Positions 1-9,394 are shown, counted from the stretch's first letter. The stretch: DNA of 64,000 bases from Saccharopolyspora dendranthemae (GCF_007829955.1 NZ_VIWX01000002.1:620001-684000), one strand, 5' to 3'. The notes: generated from the letters alone by a model not told the origin. Program-made: numbers and translations.

Positions 1-24
1 TATCGCGACCGGCACTCTCGTCAT
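1..24 (-). CDS. 5' end of a minus-strand gene cut by the window edge
   Basis: An ATG lies at 24-22 on the minus strand, preceded by a strong ribosome-binding site (GGGAGGAGAGCCG read on the minus strand, about 25-37). The eight visible codons read MTRVPVAI and are open to the window edge. This is too little to name a product. The gene would be divergent from the one that starts at 288, sharing a roughly 260-bp promoter region in which I see no clear operator. Confidence 0.5.
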
Positions 25-287
25 CGGCTCTCCTCCCTAGAACCATCCCCTTTTCAGTGTTACGCGAATCTCGGGCGCTGCGGGACGGCCATTCGGGGAG
101 AAAGTTACCGAATCCGCTCTGATGAGCGCGCTTTCCGGACTTCTGAACAGTTCTCAGTTCTTCTCGTGCTGAATTCCGCAAAAACGGCCCGGGCAGATTT
201 CGAAGGTGTTATGGGCAACCGCGTTGCCTCCGCGTTGCCCTCGCCGCTCTGCCCCCGGACGGCGCGCGGCGCCTAGGTTTTCGACCT

Positions 288-1547
288 GTGACGACTTATG
301 CCGAATTCGACGGCGAGCGGGTGGAGGTCGGTCCGGGCGGTGAGGCGACGGCGACGTTCACCGTGCGCAACGACACCGACATAGTCGAGGCCTACGAGTT
401 CGAAGTCGTCGGCGAGTGCGCCGCCTGGACGGCGGTGGTGCCCGAGCGGCTCCCCGTCTACCCGGGCGAGCAGGGCACCGTCACCCTCATCCTGCGCCCG
501 CCGCTGTCGGCCGACGTGCGCGCCGGCGAGGTTCCGCTCGCCGTCCGGGTCGTCCCCGCCGAGCAATCCGATCTGGTGGCCGTACCGGAGACGACCGTCG
601 TCATCACCCCGTTCCACCGGTTCCGCGGTGTGCTCACCCCGCAGCGGCGCCGCGCCTGGCGCAGCGGCCGGTTCCTGGTGTCGCTGCACAACCAGGGCAA
701 CACCCCCGTAGAGGTCCCGCTGTCGGCGACCGATCCCGCGGAGGAACTGAGCTTCTCGTTCAAGTCGGAGCGCATCGGGCTGGAACCCGGCGAACGCACG
801 GACGTCCGGCTGCGCGCGCGGGCCGGCGGGCTCATCTGGTTCGGAAAACCCGCCGGAAAGCCGTTCCACGTCAACACCTCCACCGGTGCCGAGCCAGGCA
901 CCGGCGACCCGCTGGGCCAGGAGGAGATCGACGGCGAACTCGTCCAGCTGCCCCTGCTCCCGAAGTGGTTGCTCGCCCTGCTCGCGCTGCTGCTGGCGTT
1001 GCTGCTGTTCTGGTTCACGCTGGCGCTGCCGGTCCTGACGTCCGCCGCGCAGGAAGCCGCCGAGCAGAAGGCGGAACAGCTGGCCGCCGACGGTAAGCTG
1101 GCACCGCCGCAACCGCCCGCCGGGGAGCCCCAACCCGAGGAGCCGGCTGGGGGGCCACCGCCCCCGCCGGTGAACCCGGCCGAGACCGGGGCTCAGCACG
1201 CGGCCACCATCGAGGTGCGCACCCGGCCCGGCGGCACGGGCGCCTCGCCTTACGTCGTCCCGGAAGGCCAGGACTTCTACGTCACCGACCTGGTCCTGGC
1301 GAACTACCAGGGTGACGAAGGTCTGCTCACGATCGAGTTCGACGACCGGACGATCACCACGATCGCCCTGGAGACCTTCCGCAACCAGGACTACCACTGG
1401 GTGACGCCGATCAAGGTCCCGAGCGAGGCCAGGATCGAGGCGACGGTCCGCTGCGCCCGTCCCGGAACCCCGCCGTACGGACCGACGGCGTCGCGCTGCG
1501 TCCAGCAGCTCAACGTCAGCGGGACCCTGGCCGCTGCCCCGCGTTGA
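288..1547 (+). CDS. Single-pass membrane protein with N-terminal Ig-like/NEW3-type domains
   Basis: This 419-residue protein starts with GTG at 288. The first ~215 residues are beta-rich and hydrophilic, with alternating short strands and phrases such as 'GEQGTVTLILRPP' and 'LEPGERTDVRLRA'. These resemble the NEW3/COG1470-type Ig-like domains often found in actinobacterial envelope proteins. A single strongly hydrophobic segment lies near residues 224-250, then an Ala/Glu-rich helix and a Pro-rich spacer (about 275-305), then a second small beta domain of ~110 residues. There is no N-terminal signal peptide, so the N-terminal half is probably cytoplasmic and the C-terminal half outside. The function is unknown. 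The next gene is 300 bp downstream and unrelated. Confidence 0.75.
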   Translation: MTTYAEFDGERVEVGPGGEATATFTVRNDTDIVEAYEFEVVGECAAWTAVVPERLPVYPGEQGTVTLILRPPLSADVRAGEVPLAVRVVPAEQSDLVAVPETTVVITPFHRFRGVLTPQRRRAWRSGRFLVSLHNQGNTPVEVPLSATDPAEELSFSFKSERIGLEPGERTDVRLRARAGGLIWFGKPAGKPFHVNTSTGAEPGTGDPLGQEEIDGELVQLPLLPKWLLALLALLLALLLFWFTLALPVLTSAAQEAAEQKAEQLAADGKLAPPQPPAGEPQPEEPAGGPPPPPVNPAETGAQHAATIEVRTRPGGTGASPYVVPEGQDFYVTDLVLANYQGDEGLLTIEFDDRTITTIALETFRNQDYHWVTPIKVPSEARIEATVRCARPGTPPYGPTASRCVQQLNVSGTLAAAPR

Positions 1548-1853
1548 GGCCCTTTCGTCCCCTTCCCCGCCCGCCCCGACGGTCGTCTGCCGATGACGGC
1601 GCGGCACGTCAGGCCTGCAGCCGGGGGCAGAGGGCCCCGGAGTTGGCCGTGCGGGTTCCCTTGTCGTGGCGGTGCGCAACGCGGTCGGCGAGCTCCGAAA
1701 TTCGGTTGCACGGGGCGGTCGTCGCCCGCACAGTCGGCTACCAGGATGACGGCACGTCCGCGCCCGTCCCGATCAGCGCGTGAGGGGGTGCGTGATGGGA
1801 ACCCAAGCCGCCGGCTCGGGCACCTGCCGTCTCTCGCGGAGGGAGCAGCAGCC

Positions 1854-2894
1854 GTGAGGGTCGTGGTCTGCGGCGCGGGAATCGCCGGGCTGGCCTCGGC
1901 GTGGTGGCTGGAACGCGACGGACACGACGTGATGCTCGTCGAGCGGGCTCCCGCGCGGCACGGAGCGGGATACATGCTGGACTGCCAGGAGTCCGGCTAC
2001 GACTCCGTCGAGCGGATGGGCCTGCTCCCGCGGTTGCGCGAGCGCGCGTTCCGGCTGTCCGAACTCGTCTACCACCACGACGACGGCAGCGTGCGGGACC
2101 GGTTCACCGATGAGGGCCCCGCTGCCGACCGGATGATCTCCCTGCTGCGGGGAGATCTGGAGGAGAGCCTGCACGACGCCTTGACGGCCTCTGATGTGCG
2201 GTTCGGCACCAGCGTCGCGGAGCTGGCCTACGACGGCGACGGTGTGACCGTGACGTTGACCGATGGTTCCGTCGACCGGGCGGACCTGGTGGTCGGCGCG
2301 GATGGCGTCCGCTCGTGGATCCGCGAGCTGGTCTTCGGGCCCGCACGACGCTTCGTCCGCGACCTCGGCTTCCGCACCGCCGCCTACGTCTTCTCCGACG
2401 AGACGACGGCTCGTGACCTGGGCGACGCACTGCACATGCTGGACGCTCCCGGTCTGCAGGTCGGCGCCTACCCCGTCGGCGGGAACCGGGTGGCGACGAC
2501 GTTCACCCACCGAGTGCCCCCGGGAGCGATGCTCCCCGACGACGCTCGGGCGGAACTGCGCCGGGTCTACCGCGGGATCGGGTGGATCGTGCCCCACCTG
2601 CTCGAGCGCTGCCCGGGACCCGCCGAGCTCTTCTACGATCGCGTGGCGCAGGTCCAGATGCCCAGGTGGGGCAGCGACCGCGTCGTGCTCGTCGGTGACG
2701 CCTGCCAGGCCCCGTCCTTGCTGACCGGCCGAGGCGCGGGCATGGCGCTGACCGGAGCCGAACTCCTCGCCGACGAACTGCGCCGCCACGACCACGTTCC
2801 CACCGTGCTCGCGCGCTACGAGCAACGCCTCCAACCCACGATCCGGCGTGTGCAAGCCGAAGGACGCGAAGCAGCAGAGAATTTCATCCCGTGA
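1854..2894 (+). CDS. FAD-dependent monooxygenase (PHBH/UbiH-like group A)
   Basis: This gene encodes a flavin monooxygenase that would hydroxylate an aromatic or polyketide-type substrate using NAD(P)H and O2. The open frame extends upstream to 1593, but I start at GTG 1854. That GTG follows GGAGGGAGC, and the product then begins directly with the Rossmann fingerprint (VVVCGAGIAGLASAWWL, GxGxxG). Further signatures are the internal 'VGADGVRSWIR' (DG motif) and, near residue 280, 'VVLVGDACQAPSLLTGRGA' (GD motif that binds the FAD ribityl chain). The length is 346 residues, slightly short for the family, because the C-terminal thioredoxin-like extension is lacking. The gene is monocistronic and ends 4 bp from the convergent DUF2585 gene. 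The substrate cannot be deduced. Confidence 0.88.
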   Translation: MRVVVCGAGIAGLASAWWLERDGHDVMLVERAPARHGAGYMLDCQESGYDSVERMGLLPRLRERAFRLSELVYHHDDGSVRDRFTDEGPAADRMISLLRGDLEESLHDALTASDVRFGTSVAELAYDGDGVTVTLTDGSVDRADLVVGADGVRSWIRELVFGPARRFVRDLGFRTAAYVFSDETTARDLGDALHMLDAPGLQVGAYPVGGNRVATTFTHRVPPGAMLPDDARAELRRVYRGIGWIVPHLLERCPGPAELFYDRVAQVQMPRWGSDRVVLVGDACQAPSLLTGRGAGMALTGAELLADELRRHDHVPTVLARYEQRLQPTIRRVQAEGREAAENFIP

Positions 2895-2898
2895 GGAG

Positions 2899-3537
2899 CT
2901 AGGCGCCTGATTGCCAGATCCTGATCGATTCGACGGGGTGGATCAGCATCAGGACGTTGAGGATCAGGCCGTCGCGGATGAAGTACATCAGCAGCAGCTC
3001 GAGAGTCGCGGTGACGGCGATGGACACCCAGACGGGCGCCTTCTTCGCCAGCACGAATCCGGTCACCATCGCGAGAACGTCCGACACGGAATTGAGCACG
3101 CTGTCGCCGTAGTAGTCCAGCGACACCGTGGCGGTGCGGTAGCGATCGATGATCCACGGAGTGTTCTCCAAGGCCTCCCAGCCGCATTCGAGCAGGACCG
3201 CCAGCAGCAGGAGCGTGCCGAAGGACAGCCGGGTCTTCTTGTTGAGCAGCCAGAGCAGGAAGTAGAACCCGACACCGTGCATGATGTGGGTCAACGTGAA
3301 CCAGTCGGTGAAGTGCTGCGAGTTCTCCGAACTCATGACCACGCCGTGCCAGAGCTTGACGTACCCGCACGAGCAGTACGGCACCCGGCCCATCGCCCAT
3401 TCGGCGGCTGCCATGAGGGCCACGACCAGAACGCAGAGTTGCAGGTCGGCACGCAGGAGCAACGCCCTGGGCGCCCGCCGAGCGGTGTCGGAGAGCGTTG
3501 TCCTGGTGCTCGGCGCTGATGCAGGAATCTTCTTCAT
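2899..3537 (-). CDS. DUF2585 (UPF0314-like) integral membrane protein
   Basis: The product has 212 residues starting at ATG 3537, which has GGAGG about 13 nt upstream; a longer frame to 3597 is less likely. It has about five to six hydrophobic segments and the conserved stretch 'CGYVKLWHGVV' followed by 'SSENSQHFTDW' and 'THIMHG'. I recognise this as the DUF2585/UPF0314 family, known mostly from proteobacteria and actinobacteria and without established function. Conserved His, Trp and Asp residues near the membrane face suggest an enzyme-like or ligand-binding role, but this is inference. It is convergent with, and almost touches, the monooxygenase gene. Confidence 0.75.
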   Translation of the reverse strand: MKKIPASAPSTRTTLSDTARRAPRALLLRADLQLCVLVVALMAAAEWAMGRVPYCSCGYVKLWHGVVMSSENSQHFTDWFTLTHIMHGVGFYFLLWLLNKKTRLSFGTLLLLAVLLECGWEALENTPWIIDRYRTATVSLDYYGDSVLNSVSDVLAMVTGFVLAKKAPVWVSIAVTATLELLLMYFIRDGLILNVLMLIHPVESIRIWQSGA

Positions 3538-3790
3538 CGGTCCTGGGTTCCTCCGCGTGGTCGGGGCGCAGGTGCGTTTCAGCCGCGTCCCGCTCAACCG
3601 GCACAGCGTGCCAGGTCCGCAGGCCTCTGTCCGGCGCGTGTGGCAACCATGACCGAGGAGCGCGCCTGGCCATGAGAAGCGTCACGAAAGGCGCGGAACG
3701 CCCTTCGCAGGACCGCGGAAACCTCTCGATCGGCTCGGTGCGGAGGTGGCGTCCCGCGCGGGTTTGTGGTTCCGCTTCACCTGACCTTCC

Positions 3791-4930
3791 ATGGGGGTGT
3801 CGAGGACGCGGGCGGTCACTGGAGGAGTGGTGGACGAGCTCTGGCAGCTGTCGAACATGCGCACGAGGTCGGTCTCGCCGGAGAACCCGACCGGGGCGAA
3901 GGGAGCGGGCGCGCAGGCCACCGAGGGCACCGGCGCGTCCGCGGCACGGGAGCTGGGCGCCGGGTGGAAGGTCTCGCCCTCGATCGACCTGGAGGCCGGC
4001 ACGACGACGACGCTGGCCGACGTGGCAGGTCCCGGGGTGGTCCAGCACATCTGGCTGACGACCGAAGTCGCGAGCGTGCGGCAGCTGGTGCTGCGGATGT
4101 ACTGGGACTCCGAAGAACATCCGTCCGTCGAGGTGCCGCTCGGCGACTTCTTCTGCAACGGGTGGGCGGAACTGGCGCTGGTCGACTCCGAGGTCGTGGT
4201 CGTCGCCCCGGCGGGCGGGTTCAACAGCTACTGGCCGATGCCGTTTCGCACCCGAGCCACGATCACGCTGGAGAATGCGACCGATCGGAGCGTTCGGCTG
4301 TACTACCAGGTGACCTACCAGGAGCAGGAGCTGGGAGAGCGGATCGGCTATTTCCACGCGAGTTGGCGGCGCAGCAACCCGCTCGGCGATCCGGCGGTGC
4401 ACACGATCGTCGACGGCATCGCGGGTACCGGCCGGTACGTGGGCACCTACCTGGCCATCCGGCCGGGTGCGCCGGGGTGGTGGGGCGAGGGCGAGGTGAA
4501 GTTCTACCTCGACGGCGACCAGGAGCACCCGACGATCTGCGGGACCGGCACGGAGGACTACTTCGGCGGGGCGTGGAACTTCGACGTGGGCGGTCGCTAC
4601 GTGCCCTACTCGACCGGCCAGCTGGGCCTGCACCAGGTGCTGCCGCCGCACGAGATCTACCGGCCGGACCAGCGGTTCGGCATGTACCGCTGGCACCTGC
4701 GGGATCCGATCTGCTTCGAGCGGGACCTGCGGGTCACCGTTCAGGCGCTCGGGTGGAAGGCGGGCTGGCGCTACCTGCCGCTGACCGAGGCCGACATCGC
4801 CACCACCGCGTTCTGGTACCAGTCCGAACCGCACACCCCGTTCCCGCCGCTGCGCACCCAGGAGGGCGCGGGGTCGGGCGCCGGCCGCGTCGCCACGTGG
4901 TTCCAGAACCTGCTGCGCGGCCGCGGGTAG
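3791..4930 (+). CDS. DUF2961 / glycoside hydrolase family 172 protein
   Basis: This 379-residue protein has the hallmarks of the DUF2961 family, now glycoside hydrolase family 172, whose characterised members act on fructofuranose or arabinofuranose linkages. Visible signatures are the first beta-jelly-roll segment with 'GPGVVQHIWLT' and 'DSEEHPSVEVPLGDFF', and the acidic active-site region 'GTGTEDYFGGAWNF' near residues 253-266. The carboxylates there (E258, D259) fit the family's catalytic acids. No signal peptide is obvious, so a cytoplasmic location is likely. The start is uncertain: ATG 3791 gives the longest product, but GTG codons at 3827 and 3830 are alternatives. The gene stands alone between genes on the opposite strand. 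Confidence 0.85.
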   Translation: MGVSRTRAVTGGVVDELWQLSNMRTRSVSPENPTGAKGAGAQATEGTGASAARELGAGWKVSPSIDLEAGTTTTLADVAGPGVVQHIWLTTEVASVRQLVLRMYWDSEEHPSVEVPLGDFFCNGWAELALVDSEVVVVAPAGGFNSYWPMPFRTRATITLENATDRSVRLYYQVTYQEQELGERIGYFHASWRRSNPLGDPAVHTIVDGIAGTGRYVGTYLAIRPGAPGWWGEGEVKFYLDGDQEHPTICGTGTEDYFGGAWNFDVGGRYVPYSTGQLGLHQVLPPHEIYRPDQRFGMYRWHLRDPICFERDLRVTVQALGWKAGWRYLPLTEADIATTAFWYQSEPHTPFPPLRTQEGAGSGAGRVATWFQNLLRGRG

Positions 4931-4989
4931 CGCGACCGAATCGCCGACCGACCTCGGGCCGGTGTCCTGATCGACGACGGTCCGGTGAG

Positions 4990-5571
4990 CTACGGCGTGC
5001 CCCGGGCGGTCGTGATCGCCAGGAACGCCGAGCGGACCCGCTCGGCGACCTCTTCGGGGGAGTCGGCCGGGAGCTTGCCGTCGAGGTGCAGGGAGGCGAG
5101 CCCGTGCGCGAGGCTCCAGCCCGCGCACGCCAGGGCCGTGGTGTCCGACCGGGGCGCGACGTTCGCCAGGGCTCGTGCGAGGAGTTCGTGCACCGCGTCG
5201 GCGGCCCGCACGCGCTCGTCGTCGGATCCGTCGCAGGGCTTGCCGAACATGAGCCGGAACAGCGCCGGTCGCCGCAGCGCGAAATCGACGTAGGCGACGC
5301 CGAACTCCGCGAGGTCGGCGGTCGAGGTGGGAAGGTCGCGACCGGAGGTCAGGTCGTGCTCGAGGTCGCCGAACCCCTGGACGGCCAGCGCGGACTCCAG
5401 GGCGTCGCGGTCCGGGAAGTGCCGGTAGGGGGCGGTGGCCGAAACGCCCGCGTTGCGGGCGACGGCGCGCAGCGAGAAGGCCTCCCCGTTCTCGAGCATC
5501 TGCATCGCGGTGGTCAGCAGTGCCGCGCGCAGGTCTCCGTGGTGGTAGCCGCTCCTCGCCGATGTTGACAC
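4990..5571 (-). CDS. TetR-family repressor
   Basis: This 193-residue TetR regulator starts with GTG 5571, preceded by AAGGAGGAG. An N-terminal helix-turn-helix covers about residues 25-55, including 'SLRAVARNAGVSATAPYRHF', and the ligand-binding C-terminal domain resembles the WHG/TetR_C_33 group. The gene is divergent from the oxidoreductase gene at 5635, and a 14-bp inverted repeat with two mismatches sits between the two starts (5562-5613). The simplest reading is that it represses itself and the downstream flavin-oxidoreductase/reductase pair. Its ligand is unknown. Confidence 0.9.
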   Translation of the reverse strand: MSTSARSGYHHGDLRAALLTTAMQMLENGEAFSLRAVARNAGVSATAPYRHFPDRDALESALAVQGFGDLEHDLTSGRDLPTSTADLAEFGVAYVDFALRRPALFRLMFGKPCDGSDDERVRAADAVHELLARALANVAPRSDTTALACAGWSLAHGLASLHLDGKLPADSPEEVAERVRSAFLAITTARGTP

Positions 5572-5613
5572 TGCTAACTCTCCTCCTTAGGCTCGCGTGA
5601 GCACTGTAAACAT
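5562..5613. promoter_or_regulatory. Probable TetR operator between the TetR and OYE genes
   Basis: The arms ATGTTGACACTGCT (5562-5575) and AGCACTGTAAACAT (5600-5613) form an inverted repeat with two mismatches in 14. It spans the divergent promoter region and overlaps the regulator start. Position and symmetry support an operator, but the 24-bp spacer is long for a single TetR dimer, so two half-site dimers are possible. Confidence 0.5.
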
Positions 5614-5634
5614 ACCGCATGAACCGGAGATCGG

Positions 5635-6870
5635 ATGGCCTCTCTCTTCGCGCCCCTGACGTTGCCGAGCGGGGAGGTGCTCCCGAACCGGTTGGTGAAG
5701 GCCGCGATGGAGGAGAACATGGCCGTCGGCGGGCAACTGCCCGGCGACCGGCTCCTCCGGCTCTACCACCGCTGGGGCCAGGGCGGTGCGGGACTGCTCG
5801 TCACCGGCAACGTCATGGTCCACGCCCAGGCGCTCACCGGGCCCGCGGGCGTCGTCCTGGACGAGCGCTCGCCGATCGAGCCGTTCCAGCGCTGGGCCGC
5901 GGCCGCCCGGAGCGGTGGGGCGAAAGTCTGGATGCAGATCAACCACCCCGGTCGCCAGATCATGGCGAACATGCCGGGAGTCGCCTGGGCGCCCTCGGCG
6001 ATCCGCGTCGACATCGGGAGGAACGGCAGGAGGCTGGCGCAGCCCGTGGAGATGACGTCCGCGCAGATCGCGGAGACGGTCGCCCGGTTCGCGACGACCG
6101 CGCGGCGAGCCGAGGCCGCCGGTTTCGACGGGGTCGAGGTCCACGCGGCGCACGGCTATCTGCTGTCGCAGTTCCTCTCGCCGCTGTCCAACCAGCGCAC
6201 CGACGAGTGGGGCGGTGCTCTGGAGAAGCGCGCCCGCTTCCTGCTCGACTGCGTCCGCGCGATCAGAGAGCAGGTGCGGCCCGGGTTCGCGGTCGCGGTG
6301 AAGCTCAACTCGGCCGATTTCCAGCGGGGCGGCTTCGACGCCGACGACGCGAGGAAGGTCATCGAACTGCTCGCTCCGCTCGGCGTCGACCTCGTCGAGC
6401 TGTCCGGAGGCAGCTACGAGAGCCCGGCCATGACGGGGCAGGCGGCGGACGAGCGCTCCAGCGCGCGGGAGGCCTACTTCCTCACCCTCGCCGAGGAGCT
6501 GGCGCGGACCAGCCCGCTCCCGCTGATGCTCACCGGTGGCATCGTCCGGCGCCCGGTGGCCGAGGAAGTCCTCGCCGGCGGCATCGACCTGGTCGGGATG
6601 GGAACGGCGCTGGCCGTCGACCCCGATCTGCCGGACAAGTGGCGTTCTGAGAGCGACAGCAGCGTCCACGTCGAACCGGTCGGGTTGAAGGACAAGGCCA
6701 TGGCCTCGGCGGTCGGCATGGCCCGGATGCGCTACCAGCTCCGCCGCCTCGGGCGCGGCCGCACGACCCGGCCGGGCATCAACCCGGTCCTCGCGTACCT
6801 CCGCGAAGCACCGCTCCGGCACACTGCCCTGCGGCGCTACCGCAGCTGGCTGAACTCGGAACCGACCTGA
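5635..6870 (+). CDS. NADH:flavin oxidoreductase, old yellow enzyme family
   Basis: This 411-residue FMN TIM-barrel enzyme reduces activated C=C bonds (enones, nitro compounds) with NAD(P)H. The N-terminal 'LPNRLVKAAMEENMA' (FMN-contacting strand), 'GVEVHAAHGYLLSQFLSPLSNQRTDEWGG' region near residues 165-190 (His/His substrate pair and the RxDxxGG phosphate motif) and the C-terminal 'LTGGIVRRPVAEEVLAGGIDLVGMGTA' phosphate-binding end are typical. There is no C-terminal FeS/NADH module, so it is the short OYE type rather than a 2,4-dienoyl-CoA reductase. It is followed 29 bp later by a saccharopine-reductase-like gene with a GGAGAAG ribosome-binding site, which indicates a two-gene operon under the divergent TetR. 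Confidence 0.92.
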   Translation: MASLFAPLTLPSGEVLPNRLVKAAMEENMAVGGQLPGDRLLRLYHRWGQGGAGLLVTGNVMVHAQALTGPAGVVLDERSPIEPFQRWAAAARSGGAKVWMQINHPGRQIMANMPGVAWAPSAIRVDIGRNGRRLAQPVEMTSAQIAETVARFATTARRAEAAGFDGVEVHAAHGYLLSQFLSPLSNQRTDEWGGALEKRARFLLDCVRAIREQVRPGFAVAVKLNSADFQRGGFDADDARKVIELLAPLGVDLVELSGGSYESPAMTGQAADERSSAREAYFLTLAEELARTSPLPLMLTGGIVRRPVAEEVLAGGIDLVGMGTALAVDPDLPDKWRSESDSSVHVEPVGLKDKAMASAVGMARMRYQLRRLGRGRTTRPGINPVLAYLREAPLRHTALRRYRSWLNSEPT

Positions 6871-6899
6871 TCCGCCGCCGCTCGACCCTGGAGAAGACC

Positions 6900-8105
6900 A
6901 TGCCCGACAGCACCGCCCGCCGCTCCTACGACCTGGTCCTGTTCGGCGCCACCGGATTCGCCGGTGGGCTCACCGCGGACTACCTCGCCCGCCACCTCCC
7001 GTCAGGAGCGCGGTGGGCGCTGGTCGGTCGCAATGAGGCCAAGCTCCGAGGAGTGCGCGACCGGCTCGCCGAAGCGCATACCGACAGTGCGCCTGCCGAG
7101 CTGCTGGTGGCCGACGCGACGGACGAGTCCTCGCTGCGCGAGGTCGCCGAGTCGAGCCGTGTCGTGATCACGACCGTCGGGCCCTACCTGGAGCACGGTG
7201 AACCGCTCGTCGCCGCGTGCGCCGCCGCCGGCACCGACTACCTGGACCTGACCGGGGAACCCGAGTTCGTCGACCGGATGTACCTGGCCCACCACGCCAC
7301 GGCGTCGCGCACCGGGGCCCGCATCGTCCACGCCTGCGGGTTCGACTCCATCCCGCACGACCTGGGCGCGCTGTTCACCCGCCGGCAACTGCCCGAAGGC
7401 GCACCGGCGGCGATCCGCGGCGTCGTGCGCGGCAGCGGCATGTTCTCCGGCGGCACCTTCCACTCCGCGCTGGGCCAGTTCGCGCGGCTCAAGCAGATGC
7501 GCGAGGCGATGAAGCGGCGCAGCGAGGTCGAGCCGCGACCGGAGGGGCGGCGCGCCCGGGCGAAGTCGGACCGGCCGCGGCGCGACCGCGACCTCGGTCT
7601 CTGGCTGCTGCCCCTGCCGACCCTCGATCCGTTCATCATCAAGCGCTCCGCGGCGGCACGTCCCGATTACGGTTCCGACTTCAGCTACACCCACTTCGCG
7701 GGCGTCAAGAGCCCGGTCACGATCGTCGGCGCGGCGGTGGGCATCACCGCGCTGATGGCGGCCGTGCAGGTGCCGCCGCTGCGGCGGTTCATCGCCTCCC
7801 GCGTCCCGCAAGGCGAGGGGCCGTCACCGCAGCGACGTGCGCGCTCGTGGTTCACCGTGGACTTCCTCGGGGAATCCTCCGGCCGCACGGTGCGCACGCG
7901 GGTCAGCGGCGGCGATCCGGGCTACGACGAGACCGCCAAGATGCTCGCCGAAGCCGCCATGTGCCTGGCCTACGACGACAACCCGAGCACCGCCGGTCAG
8001 GTCACCACTGCCGCCGCCATGGGCGAGAACCTCACCTCGCGGCTCATCGACGCCGGAATCACGTTCTCCGTCCTCGACCCGGCCACGAACGTCGAGTCGA
8101 AGTAG
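6900..8105 (+). CDS. Saccharopine dehydrogenase-like reductase (trans-acting enoyl reductase type)
   Basis: This 401-residue protein has an N-terminal NAD(P)-binding fold (VLFGATGFAGGLTADYLA, GxxGxxG) and the family region 'YLDLTGEPEFVDRMY' with 'ACGFDSIPHDLGA'. These match the saccharopine dehydrogenase-like group that includes mycobacterial trans-acting enoyl reductases (Rv2449c/Rv2953 type). One or two hydrophobic stretches near residues 280-300 suggest membrane association. It is transcribed with the upstream OYE gene, so both may reduce double bonds of the same lipid or xenobiotic. The substrate is not evident from the sequence. Confidence 0.85.
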   Translation: MPDSTARRSYDLVLFGATGFAGGLTADYLARHLPSGARWALVGRNEAKLRGVRDRLAEAHTDSAPAELLVADATDESSLREVAESSRVVITTVGPYLEHGEPLVAACAAAGTDYLDLTGEPEFVDRMYLAHHATASRTGARIVHACGFDSIPHDLGALFTRRQLPEGAPAAIRGVVRGSGMFSGGTFHSALGQFARLKQMREAMKRRSEVEPRPEGRRARAKSDRPRRDRDLGLWLLPLPTLDPFIIKRSAAARPDYGSDFSYTHFAGVKSPVTIVGAAVGITALMAAVQVPPLRRFIASRVPQGEGPSPQRRARSWFTVDFLGESSGRTVRTRVSGGDPGYDETAKMLAEAAMCLAYDDNPSTAGQVTTAAAMGENLTSRLIDAGITFSVLDPATNVESK

Positions 8106-8372
8106 GGGACTCGCCTTCGGGCGTTCTGGTCGGACCGAGGAGGAACGAGAGCCGAAGCCCGCCCTCCGGGCATGAGTTCGGCTGCCGCGACGTCTGCGAC
8201 CAGCGGGTGGACCGAGTGGTGTATCTGCTGGTCGCATCGCCACGCTGCGTTCGGAATCGGTGAAGTCGAAACCGTTGTCCGGTAACGCTTCCAGGTGCGC
8301 TGTCCATAGTGGAACAGAAGTTCCTCTGAAGCGGCGAGACGGGAGGCCGCTGCCGAGTGGTGCGCGCGGGAC

Positions 8373-9293
8373 TCAGTCCTGAAGCCCGGCGGTGCGTCCG
8401 GCGATGGCGCGGGCTTCCCCGACCAGTGCTGTGCGCACCGTGGCGGTCGGCTCGGTCAACGGCCCGATTCGTGCGAGGGTCGTCGCCCTGCCGGTCCACC
8501 GGGGGTCGTCGACCTCGATCGCGGTGACGCTGGGCGGGAGCAGGCTCTCGGCGAGCGTGGGCACGACCGTGATCCCGAGTCCTGCGGCCACGAAACCGAG
8601 GCGGGTGCTCCAGTCGGCGAGGTGGGCCACGTGGTGCGGATCCGACAGGGTGGGCCAGGCGCCGAACTGCGGCGCGCCGCGCGCCCCGCGTCCGACCACC
8701 CAGCTCTCCTCCGCCAGTTCCGCGACGTCGACGCGGTGCGCGCGAGCCAAGCGGTGCTTCGCGCCGACCGCGACGAGAAGCGGACCGGAGGGCAGCGGCT
8801 CGGTCTCGATACCGGTCAGGTCGTAGTCGGGCAGGCCTTCGCCGACGGCTAGGACGGCCAGGTCCAGGCGACCGGCCCGGAGCCGGCGGATCTGCACCGG
8901 GGTGGATGATGCGGCGAAGTCGATGATGACGGAGGGGTTCTCGCCCCGGACCCGCGAGATCGTCCTCGGGATCAGGCTCATGGCCGCGGTAGGAAAGGCG
9001 CCGAGCGCGACCTTGCCACCCACGGGCGAAGCGACCAGCTCGCGCTCAGCGGCGTCGAGCTGATCGAGCACGACGATGGCGCGCCGCGCCAGCTGATGAG
9101 CGGCGGGGGTCGCCTCCACCCCGCGCGGTGCCCGGCGGAAGAGGACCGCTCCGGTCTCCGATTCCAGAGCGCTCATCTGCTTCGACAAGGCGGACTGGGT
9201 GAAGCCGAGGCGGTCGGCTGCCGCGGTGAAGGACCCGGTGTCCAGGACCGCCAGCAGGGCCCGCAGCGACTGCGGATGCACATCGAGAGCCAC
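8373..9293 (-). CDS. LysR-family transcriptional regulator
   Basis: I start at GTG 9293, giving 306 residues and placing the winged HTH at the N terminus, with 'RALLAVLDTGSFTAAADRLGFTQSALSKQMSALE' in residues ~8-45. The open frame continues upstream to 9392, but that extension would run through the operator-like repeat. The C-terminal periplasmic-binding-like sensor domain is complete. It is divergent from the SDR gene at 9395, so it most likely regulates that gene and itself. The effector is unknown. Confidence 0.87.
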   Translation of the reverse strand: MALDVHPQSLRALLAVLDTGSFTAAADRLGFTQSALSKQMSALESETGAVLFRRAPRGVEATPAAHQLARRAIVVLDQLDAAERELVASPVGGKVALGAFPTAAMSLIPRTISRVRGENPSVIIDFAASSTPVQIRRLRAGRLDLAVLAVGEGLPDYDLTGIETEPLPSGPLLVAVGAKHRLARAHRVDVAELAEESWVVGRGARGAPQFGAWPTLSDPHHVAHLADWSTRLGFVAAGLGITVVPTLAESLLPPSVTAIEVDDPRWTGRATTLARIGPLTEPTATVRTALVGEARAIAGRTAGLQD

Positions 9294-9315
9294 CGGGTCA
9301 TGGTATTCCAGGTCG

Positions 9316-9339
9316 GAATGTCTTGAGTGCTGAACATTC
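9316..9339. promoter_or_regulatory. Candidate LysR binding site
   Basis: GAATGT (9316-9321) and ACATTC (9334-9339) form a perfect inverted repeat with a 12-bp spacer. The pair lies between the divergent LysR and SDR genes, where the activator/autorepressor site of LysR regulators is normally found. Confidence 0.45.
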
Positions 9340-9394
9340 GCTTGTGGCTCGGCTGCTCGCTTCGCAGACTCGAAGGTGAAGGGAGCGAACATCC

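Noticed and set aside
2816..5620. 934-codon open frame on the minus strand across four genes
   Set aside because: It is a high-GC antisense artefact. It crosses the ends of genes with clear family motifs on both strands and itself shows Arg/Pro-rich low-complexity translation.
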